Made by a program: the position numbers and the translations under genes
Origin: Trogon surrucura
Lineage: Eukaryota > Chordata > Aves > Trogoniformes > Trogonidae
NCBI GenBank assembly: GCA_020746105.1
Contig: CM036639.1
Span: 2,046,001 to 2,110,000, forward strand
DNA: 64,000 bases
Direction of reading: 5' to 3'
Part shown: one piece after another, positions 56,513 to 64,000 of the stretch
Layout of the letters: each line of letters opens with the position of its first letter
How positions within the stretch are numbered: the first letter of the stretch is position 1
Notes under the pieces: model-generated
What the model was told of the DNA's origin: nothing
The model's input: the letters and a program-made list of their open reading frames with translations, nothing else
Database searches by the model: none

Positions 56513-57675
56513 ACCCCACTTTCCTCTCAGACTCAATTTCGGCAGGAACCATAAAATAAAGTCAGGTTTCAATCAGATTTCCTGTATTTTCCTGTCCAAT
56601 TAAGAACGCTAATATCACCACAGATGTTATTAAATTAGATATTTCAAGAGAGCCTAATTTGTTTGGTGCACGGTATTTAATGTTTGCAAAAAAAAAAAAT
56701 TAAAAAAAAAAATCAATGCTGTACAGGATTTCAAACAGGAAAAAAATAAAAGAGAGAGAAAATGGGATTGGGGAGCTCACCATTAGCAAAGCCAGTTACA
56801 AACCACTTCAAATGCATTTCTCGGTTAAATGTTGCAGAAGCAGCAGCAACGCAAAGGTTCTGGTTACACAATTTCAATCATTTGCAGTCCTCGGGTTTCA
56901 GATTAACAATGCGTTCACGAGGAAATGGATGGGGGAAAAAAAAACCAGGGGTAATTTTATCAGCTGGAATGGAAAACCATGCAAAGGACTGAAAGGAGCC
57001 TAAGCCAGAAGGCACCGACGCTGCTGCATTCCCGGCAGAGCGAACGGCCACGAGCACGGTGGGTATAAAAGTGGGTAAATACGAGAAAAGCTGAATGGCA
57101 TTTGGGGCCCCAAGGGTTAACACAGGATTCCTCCCTTGGAAAGTTAAAAAATTTAAAAGGTTAAAAAAAATTTTAAAAAAGGTTAAAAACATCAAAAAAC
57201 AAATTAACAGGTTGGAAAAATTTACAAAAAAAAAGAAATCCCCTACTGAGGTTACAGAAGAAATCATCCTGACAGAAACTTTGCCAGACTTTGAAGAGAA
57301 ATAATCACCACGGTCAGTGTTAAATGTGACTGCTGGGAAGTGAAAGAACCAGTCGTACTGGTGCAGAGTGGGGAGAGGTTTCAGACCCCCATTAACACCA
57401 GTTGTCCTCGAGCTGGACCACATCTCCCCTGCACCCAGGAAGAAACAGCTCGAGCAACTCATTTTTAGGACCAGAAAAAACCCAAAAAAATTCAAATCCA
57501 AAACCCTTGACGTACTTCTGAAGTGACAGGGACTTGCTTGGCTTTTTTTTCCCCTCTTTCCCCGCTCCAACAAATCTGTATTTAATGGCCAAAGTAAGTG
57601 TGAATGAAATCCCGCTCAGCAAGATCGTTTCCTTGCTGAGCAAATAAATTCCAGCTCTCCGAAGAACGCGAAGGA
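56513..57675. other. Gene-free stretch with A-rich tandem segment
   Basis: The segment from about 57145 to 57235 repeats 'aggttaaaaa'-type units and would read as a lysine-rich peptide. The 231-codon minus-strand ORF at 56878-57573 runs through its complement and is phenylalanine-rich low-complexity sequence, not a credible gene. Confidence 0.4.
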
Positions 57676-57679
57676 GGAG

Positions 57680-58080
57680 AAGAGCACTTTGCCTAATTAA
57701 GGACAATGTGGTGGGGCTATAGTCCAGCCCTGGCACTAATGTGCTGAGCTCAATTATCTGCCCATCAGGTCACATTCTTAAATTCCTTTTTATCTTGGTA
57801 TCACACGTTATTCAGCGTAATGAGTTTAATATTGGTAGGAATTACAGGCAGTGCATTTACGGTAATGAAGCAAAATTACCCTGAAATCGCATTTTCTTTA
57901 ATTTCAGCCTTGGAACTTTAAAATAAGGTTGAAAACTGAAGTAATAAATGTAGTTAATACGGCGAGGAGATTATTAGAACAGGCCAAACACATTGCTCCA
58001 GACAAAATTTTGGATGCGTTTCCACTGGTGAATCTTTTACAAACCTACTGCAATACCTTGCTACAGAGAGGATCAAGCTC
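57680..58080. promoter_or_regulatory. Candidate conserved non-coding element
   Basis: Four hundred bp of non-repetitive AT-rich sequence, including 'gcctaattaaggacaatgtg', 'gctcaattatctgcccatca', 'gtaatgagtttaatattgg', 'gcatttacggtaatgaagc' and 'gtaataaatgtagttaatac'. ATTA/TAAT cores are dense and a nuclear-receptor-type AGGTCAC lies near 57766. There are no ORFs or simple repeats. Enhancer-like by composition only. Confidence 0.45.
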
Positions 58081-58788
58081 AACCTGATAATTAGGCTGAA
58101 CTTCCACTGAGGTGGAAGCACCTACAGTTTTATCGCAGAGTTACAAGACCACGCGTAGACTTTTCCTCGCCGACAGCAACCGTCAGCGTTGGTGATACCG
58201 TCATAAATTGGAGGGTTAGACCACGAGGCAATAAAATGAGGTTTAGGGTTGTTATCCTGAGGCGAAGAGCTCACTCCACGCTGGAGCTCCTGCTGATGGT
58301 CGGAATGTTAGAAAAGGAGCCTGTGTGTTAGTTCTGAGTAGCAGGACTGGGCCTCGGGTTCACGCCATTGCTCTTGTCACGCTGGAGCAAGTGAAAGGTC
58401 GAGTTTCGGTGTCTATTTTGGATTTCCTAGTGGGCGTACGCAAGAAACTCAACATTAATTAAGCCCCTTTCCCTTCATTTCTGCTATGATGTACAACAGG
58501 TCTGCCCTGCGCTCCTTTCAGCACTATTACATTTCACCTCAGGGGAGGAAAAAAAAAAAAAAAATAGTAATAATTTGTTTCCATCAATGCAAACTTGCCT
58601 TCCAACAGGGAGTTTAAATGACTGGCTGGCTCCAGGAAGATGGAGGAACTATTTATCTCCATATTTTTAAATAAATCCCATTCTCCCCATCTCGCCCCCT
58701 GCCATCGTAACCACTCTAGAAACGTCGAAATGCTGAGGTGAGGTCATTTAACAGCAAGAAGGCTTTTTTTTTTTTTTTTTTTAGCTAC

Positions 58789-58941
58789 CGTTCTTGCCAA
58801 AGGACAAGACCAGGCTTGTGTTCCTGAGCGGGGTCGTGTATCCGATTCCTCCCAGGTGCCGGACATCTGCTGCTCTGCAGTCGGCTCGGGCAGGACACAA
58901 ACCCAGCAGCGATGCTCCCGAGGAACAACTTGACACAAACC
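58789..58941 (-). CDS. Candidate internal exon, unidentified gene
   Basis: On the minus strand an acceptor (gtctgtcggtgcccag) and a modest donor (GAACG|GTAGCT) enclose 153 nt. All three frames are open. The frame matching the preceding candidate exon (phase 1 to 1) gives 50 residues beginning FVSSCSSGAS and ending SLVLSFGKN. It lies about 870 bp downstream of the 59807-59948 candidate. Because every frame is open, coding evidence is weak. Confidence 0.2.
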
Positions 58942-59167
58942 CTGGGCACCGACAGACCTAACACAGACCTTACCACTTTCCTCTAAGCCAAAGCTGCTTT
59001 TTAAGCAAGTTTTATCCGTTACAAGCACCTTGACTCAACCCTACGGTCAGGACACTGAGCTGGGAGATCCTCATCTCTCGCACAGATAATTCCTGGGGAA
59101 CAAGCCTCCAGCTGCGTTCAGTTGGTTTCCTGGCTGCCAGGCAACGCAATCAGGAAAAGCAATTAAA

Positions 59168-59182
59168 AATATATATATATAT
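59168..59182. repeat. Short (AT)n run
   Basis: About seven AT units. Confidence 0.8.
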
Positions 59183-59379
59183 TATCAACAAAACCAAAGA
59201 GATGATCAGGACAAAAGTTGCCAGGCCGGGATTTGCATATAAGAGATTAGAAAGTAGAAATGGATCTGAGTTGGTAGGCATAGGGGGGAAAAAAAATAAA
59301 TAAGAGAAAACTGTTTGAACACAACAGTGCGTTTTAAATAACCAAACGATCTCAGAAAGTCAAACGGCACGGGGACTCA

Positions 59380-59460
59380 TAACTCAGGCAGACGGCGACG
59401 GGCTCCCCACAGCCACCGCCCGCGCCGCCTCCGACACGGCTCCTCCAGCAAAAATACCCC
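59380..59460. promoter_or_regulatory. Small CpG cluster
   Basis: CpG-dense CGCCGCC/GACGGCGACGG-type sequence about 350 bp downstream (minus sense) of the candidate exon at 59807-59948. Possible regulatory patch, with no promoter elements visible. Confidence 0.25.
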
Positions 59461-59806
59461 AGGTTGCCGAGGGGAAAAAAAAAATAACTTGCAAACATTT
59501 CCACTCCCTACCTACCGCACTTCTGGCGGCGAGGTGGGAATAATATATCCTCACGGGTAGCACGTGGAGATATAAAACCCAACCACTTGCTCACATATTA
59601 CCGTCATCAGCCAACCTCCTGGGGTTATAAAGACACAAAGACCTGGCGGCCAAGTTAGAGGAACAGTTTGTTGAGAGCGGCTCAGGGCGAGATGAAGCTC
59701 TTCGAGGGAAGAGACACGTGTGGCTCTGGCCAGTAGCTGAGCAGTTTTACTCAGGTCCATTACGGAGCCAGCGCAACGAAACCCCACGCGCCGCGTTGGG
59801 TCTCAC

Positions 59807-59948
59807 CGGCTGCTGAGAGGAGGCGGCGCTTCCTGAGTTCGACGGCGGCGATCATTTCCTGAACGCCCGCCGCAGAAGCCGCAGGCAGCTCCCCGAAGAG
59901 ACAAACCCACATCTCCCCCCGCCCCAAGAGCGAGACCTGCTTAGATGC
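59807..59948 (-). CDS. Candidate internal exon, unidentified gene
   Basis: A T-tract followed by ctttatttgaag forms the acceptor and CAGCCG|GTGAGA the donor on the minus strand. The 142 nt run from phase 0 to phase 1 and give 47 residues, starting ASKQVSLLGR and containing MWVCLFGELP and VELRKRRLLSAA. It follows the candidate at 60163-60283 with a matching phase and a 214-bp intron. GC content is high. I recognise no domain. Confidence 0.3.
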
Positions 59949-60162
59949 CTTCAAATAAAGAAAAAAAAAAAAAAAAGAGATAGTCATCGTTACAGTAATC
60001 TCCCACCACAAATCATCGCGTTAATGGCTCGGGTCAGGAGAAGGACATTTGTATACTCTGTTCTCACCTTTTCCAAATGCCACCGAGCAATAAAACACAA
60101 GTAGGAAATCAGCGGAGCCCTCAGGCTTGGCTCAGGGGTCTCGCTTTCCCTTCCACAAGTAC

Positions 60163-60283
60163 CTGCCATTTATTTCCATCAGCACCAAGACTGAGACCAC
60201 CTCTTAACCCGAGCATCCAGGAGGAATTTGCCTGTCGCCTCTCCTCCCGACACAAGAGCTTCTTCACCAGATCTCCTGCTTTC
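60163..60283 (-). CDS. Candidate internal exon, unidentified gene
   Basis: Minus strand: acceptor acaaagttgtctcag, donor ATGGCAG|GTACTT, 121 nt. With a 2-nt overhang from the upstream candidate it reads 40 residues starting KAGDLVKKLLC, a basic, helix-like segment, and ends exactly at a codon boundary. The phases on both sides agree with the neighbouring candidates at 61864-61969 and 59807-59948. Unidentified product. Confidence 0.3.
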
Positions 60284-60540
60284 CTGAGACAACTTTGTTC
60301 TGCAAAAGCTTTGCCCCAGGTTGTATTCGTAGGCTGAGCAAGGGCTAAGAGCCGAGGCTGAGTTCTGTGTCGCAGCACCCCCGTTCACTCTAGGACCCTA
60401 AAGGCTGCTCCTTCTTGAGAGAGTCACCAAAACCACGCGTACACCAAGACAAAGACTTGTCCCTTTCAAAGCTGTGTGCTCTCAGGACAGTTTGGGGGAG
60501 GAAAAATAAAAATAAAAAAAAGGTTTGACTCGAACCCGAA

Positions 60541-60580
60541 TACTTCAGGTTCAGGATTCTTACTTCAGGTTCAGAATTCT
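60541..60580 (+). repeat. 20-bp tandem duplication
   Basis: 'tacttcaggttcaggattct' is followed immediately by a copy with one difference (cagaattct). Confidence 0.85.
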
Positions 60581-60699
60581 GCTTACTTAACTCTTTCCAT
60601 TCAAGATTAACACCTGCCAACGAGTGGGAATTTTGAGAGAAACCACCATCTCTTATAAACATGCAATCAAGCCCTTTCTTCAAGCAGTATCACAGGGCA

Positions 60700-61860
60700 C
60701 GGCTACACAGACACGCACGCTCCCCGCTCTTCCATTAGAGATACTACAGCCTCATTTTCCAAAGGCTTCCATCTTCTGCATTCAGCTCGTTTCAATTATT
60801 CAGGGCAACCCAGGCTGATAATTACACAGTCCCGAGTTGCTGAGTAGAACTGATGCTTAATTAGCCAGCAGGAAAGATCGATTAAGATACAGCGGGGCAT
60901 CTTGCAAAGTTCTTCAGTGGGACTGCAGGGAATAGAGTCTGGCTGTGCCCTTCCGAAGGATGAAATTCTCCACTTCTCGGGGACTCGACAGCAGTTTTAT
61001 TTCAGCTGGATGTTCAGATCACTCAGCCACCCCGAGTTTTATTGTCGGGTCTTAACGTCAAGTGACACAACTCATATCTTGTAACTAGAGCACTAACAGC
61101 AAGCTCTGGATCACATTTCTAGCCAAAAAATACAACGCAGCTGAGACCGAAAGTTTTATTTAAGCCTCCCTGTTTGCATCCCTTAATTTTCCCCTCTCAC
61201 AGTGAAACAACCTTTGTTGGCTTCACTCGCTCATCTAAATGACGCAGCTCATGTCCTCACGCAGGAACCCGAACAGCCCTGAGGTTGTGAGATTTTGGAA
61301 CCCAGGTCAGACCTGACTTCTAATTCAAGAAGTTTTCTTAATTTCTTTTTACGGTATAAAAGTCCAGGCAACACACGTCTGAGCTCAGGAGCCGCTTGTG
61401 AAACAGATACTTCCAGCAGCAAGCCCGCAGCATGAATCTTTGCTCACTGTATTGATTTACCCACAAGCCTAAGTATTAAATGATGGATTTTTTTTTTTTT
61501 TTTCTACAAAACGCTCTCTAGCACAAGGAAGAAGAAAGAACGGGACAGAATCAGAGACCCATATACGAAGAGCTCTACAGACATGGCCCCAAAGCTTTTT
61601 TTTTTTTTTTTTGCTTTGAAACACAAAACTAATTCCAACCACAACTAACGACAACTTTGCAGACAACCATAAAACTGGTTCAGTAGGAGGATGTACAAAC
61701 CAGCGTGCAGTGCACTTGCACCCTATACAAAGCCCACATTCATGTCCATTAATTTTCAAAGCATGGGCCAATGGTCCAGGTAGTTAAATCGAGCATCTGT
61801 CACACCAAGGCGTGACGCTGTTCTTTACTAGTGCTGTTAGAAAGGAATGCAGACAACACA
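60700..61860. other. Gene-free stretch (putative intron)
   Basis: T-tracts near 61487-61503 and 61597-61612. If the flanking candidate exons are real this is intronic. Nothing else was recognised. Confidence 0.3.
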
Positions 61861-61863
61861 AAC

Positions 61864-61969
61864 CTGGCTTTCACTTGCTGGAAGCAGAAGAGGATTGCAT
61901 CCCTCTGCTCCCTTGCTTTAGCACTCAAGTTTTCGTGCTGCAGCCCATCTGCCAGGTAGTCTTCAGCAT
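61864..61969 (-). CDS. Candidate internal exon, unidentified gene
   Basis: Minus strand: a strong acceptor (gtaattctctcttccccag) precedes 106 nt open in only one of three frames, with donor AGCCAG|GTTTGT. It begins with two bases of a split codon, then 34 residues starting AEDYLADGLQHENLS and ending in DAILFCFQQVKA, and ends at phase 2. The acidic/helical composition looks natural. It is the most upstream member of the phase-compatible chain. No family recognised. Confidence 0.33.
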
Positions 61970-64000
61970 CTGGGGAAGAGAGAATTACATGTTAAAACCC
62001 ACAGGCAGAGACATACCTGTTCTTGGCTAAAAACCCAGGCACCAGGAAGCCCTCGAGGCGCCGGACCAAGCGGTCTGATCTAGAGACACAAATCAGTCCA
62101 AAGACTTCACTTGGAGAAGTTAAGACATTGAAGGGATTGCAGACAGGAGAGGATCTAAATATTGCATGGGAGGACAGAGCTTCTCTCTGCTTGCAGTGGT
62201 ATAAGGCAAATAAACAACTGCAAAGAAACCACCAAGCAGAAGAGGAAGGAGAAGTTAAATGTGGGTAAGTCTGTTTTCCGTCAAGGTTACCACTGAAATA
62301 CTACACCCTGTGCTTCCTCAACAGAGGCAGCTTGACGAAAGTAAACATGGCATTCTCTCACCTGGAAACCACATGGTTACGCACAAATTACCTGAACTGG
62401 AAGATAAAAGGATTTAGTGTCTTCTGTTTGCGTAAATATTTTTGTTCTTTACAGAAACCTTAAAAAATAAAAAATAGTCATAGGAAAAAAAAACCCAACC
62501 GGCTCAAATCACACCTGCTCCATATGGGCTAATACCATCCTTGTACGTCAGTGCCATCACTGCCTGTTTCCCCTAGCAGGGAAAAGAGGCGTCAAAGCTG
62601 CGGTGTTGTACATCCACAGGCCTCTCCAACCTTTAGCTCGGGCCCCATACTGTGACACTAATGTCAGTTTAATATCCTGCTTGCAAGACTTTGAGCTCCT
62701 TATGCTTCAGCTGCCAGTACGACAGCCAGCACTGCTTAGCACACCCCGGGAATCTGCACAGCCCCTCAAAAACAGCTCCGCCACCTGCAAGTGCATCTCA
62801 AGATCAAAATGCCACTAGAGAAATTAATACTTTTTTTTCCTGTTAAGGTCAGGAGCCTTTATTTCTGCCTGACACGCTCCAGAAAGGCTTACAGCTTGGG
62901 CAGGGAAAGCAGGAAGAAAATAAAACCTGTGCTTCAAAGTGAAAAGCAAAAGGAAGGGCGTGAAGGGGAACAAGGCTGCTGTCCGGGCATCCCCAAGAAC
63001 TGAGCCCTCCTCAGAGGGACAGATGGGCAGGACCAGGGAGACTCAGCTCTCCCCACAGCAGCCTGGGAAGGAGGAGTGAATCCAGATCCCAACACTTGTC
63101 TCCACAACAGTCCGGTTCTCCTTTCTGGATTTATTCGGCTGAAAGCACCAGTTTCCTTTGGAGCACTCACTAAAATAAGCACATTTCAGCCAAATGCAGA
63201 CTCCTCCGGGCCCTCACTAGCTCCTTCCTCTGTCTCCATCCTCTCCTCCTACCAGGAGGACTCCGACCCACACGGACCCTAAGGCACAGCATCGCTCTCC
63301 AACCCGCATCCTGGGGAGCTCCAGGAACGCAGAGGTGCGAGGCCAAAATGCTGAATAATCTCAGAACCCTGCTGGTGATTCAGCCCTAGGTGGCTTGCCT
63401 GGGATAACTCAAAGGCTTTGCCAGACCAGCTGAGTGAAGCCTTTTAAATCCCAGGCCAGTCTTGGAATCCTTAGGCTCAGTTTCTTCTTTAGTACATCTC
63501 TGTGCAGTTTTAACCACCTACCCCAGACACGCCTGACGACACCAAGACGTACATCCCTTACAAATTACATAGGAAGCACCCAAGTGCACGTATCTAAGCA
63601 CAAAGGATATACCTTGCTCTGAGGAGCTTAGTGCTAAAGAGCAGAGGAGGCTAAAGGGACAATTTATTGTACATAAACCAGCATAAAACCAGCACAGTAG
63701 AAGCGGATCAGCGAGACAAACTACGTGCAGGCTGCCCAGAAAAAAAAAAAAAAAGGCAACGAGCCGCTCCCAGAACTCGTGCAAATACCAGTTGCATCCC
63801 TCCATCATTTTTAAGCGCAGATTAGCTCCATGAGTATGCAATTAGCTCTAATATGGTATTTACTTACTGGGATGTCAGCACAGATCAGCTGCTGGATAAG
63901 TTATAGTAGAACTAAGGTCACTTCTGCAAACGAGGCAGAGCCCCTTTCAGAGCCAGCCACTATGTTTATAGCACCAGGAAATGAAAAAGAAAGCCCAACC
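61970..64000. other. Gene-free stretch, nothing firmly recognised
   Basis: A plus-strand pseudo-exon-like segment lies at about 62207-62268 (acceptor ctctctgcttgcag, donor TGTGG|GTAAGT), and a minus-strand donor-like site at about 63849 has only a tiny open segment. A-tract near 63741-63754. No RNA gene or transposon was seen. Confidence 0.3.

Noticed and set aside
56878..57573. 231-codon minus-strand ORF, the longest in the window
   Set aside because: The middle third is the complement of an A-rich tandem segment and reads as Phe/Leu low complexity.
60525..60590. 'tcgaacccg' resembling a tRNA T-arm complement
   Set aside because: No anticodon arm, D arm or acceptor stem can be built around it.
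61980..62090. Minus-strand frame just upstream of 61864-61969 with a GTATGT donor
   Set aside because: The implied intron would be only about 47 bp and the phases do not match, so a real exon is unlikely.
62207..62268. Plus-strand segment with good acceptor and GTAAGT donor
   Set aside because: Only about 20 codons, on the opposite strand to all better candidates, and no partner exon found.
1..64000. CRISPR arrays, bacterial operons, rRNA genes, LTR retroviral genes
   Set aside because: Looked for and not seen. Repeats are minisatellites, microsatellites and CR1/SINE fragments, and no gag/pol-like frame is present.

Overview
The window looks like bird nuclear DNA. The clearest evidence is at least seven truncated 3' ends of CR1 LINEs in both orientations, some still carrying the ATTCTATG-type tail typical of avian CR1. 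There is also one tRNA-headed, CR1-tailed SINE-like element. I see no bacterial, organellar or viral layout, and no ORF looks like an intact gene. The longest ORFs (180-220 codons) are about what stop-poor, GC-rich or repetitive DNA gives by chance. Overall texture is CpG-rich and full of short tandem arrays, as on a small avian chromosome (inference).

No protein family is recognisable, so no gene symbol is given. The best coding evidence is a set of short, splice-flanked open segments, all on the minus strand. From high to low coordinate they lie at 61864-61969, 60163-60283, 59807-59948, 58789-58941, 52429-52454, 47216-47263, 46462-46569, 39145-39261, 32392-32415 and 27994-28085. The first seven join in order with compatible intron phases (2, 0, 1, 1, 0, 0), which suggests introns of one unidentified minus-strand gene. 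Pseudo-exons are common in 64 kb, so this is a hypothesis. A clear excess of long A-tracts on the plus strand (T-tracts on the minus strand) fits minus-strand transcription.

Layout: 1-2.1 kb has a CpG/G-rich start and two CR1 tails. 2.1-13.6 kb is gene-free, with AT-rich blocks that look like conserved non-coding elements (about 9.39-9.89, 11.9-12.13 and 13.13-13.56 kb), a perfect 25-bp CRE-type palindrome at 10.43 kb and two minus-strand CR1 tails. 13.6-19.1 kb is gene-free, with a candidate element at 17.42-17.76 kb. 19.1-20.5 kb has two different minisatellites on either side of a candidate element. 20.5-26 kb is CpG-rich, with a SOX/POU-octamer site cluster at 24.93-25.0 kb. 26-39 kb has sparse candidate exons, a C-rich G-quadruplex-prone array at 35.16-35.56 kb and a purine tract at 38.28 kb. 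39-64 kb has most candidate exons, candidate elements at 43.78-44.07 and 57.68-58.08 kb, and the SINE-like element at 55.88-56.08 kb.

The window therefore reads as intronic or intergenic DNA of a developmental regulatory landscape: dense putative enhancers, few and small exons, old retroposon fragments. Conservation cannot be measured from a single sequence, so every regulatory call is inferred from base composition and motif content.
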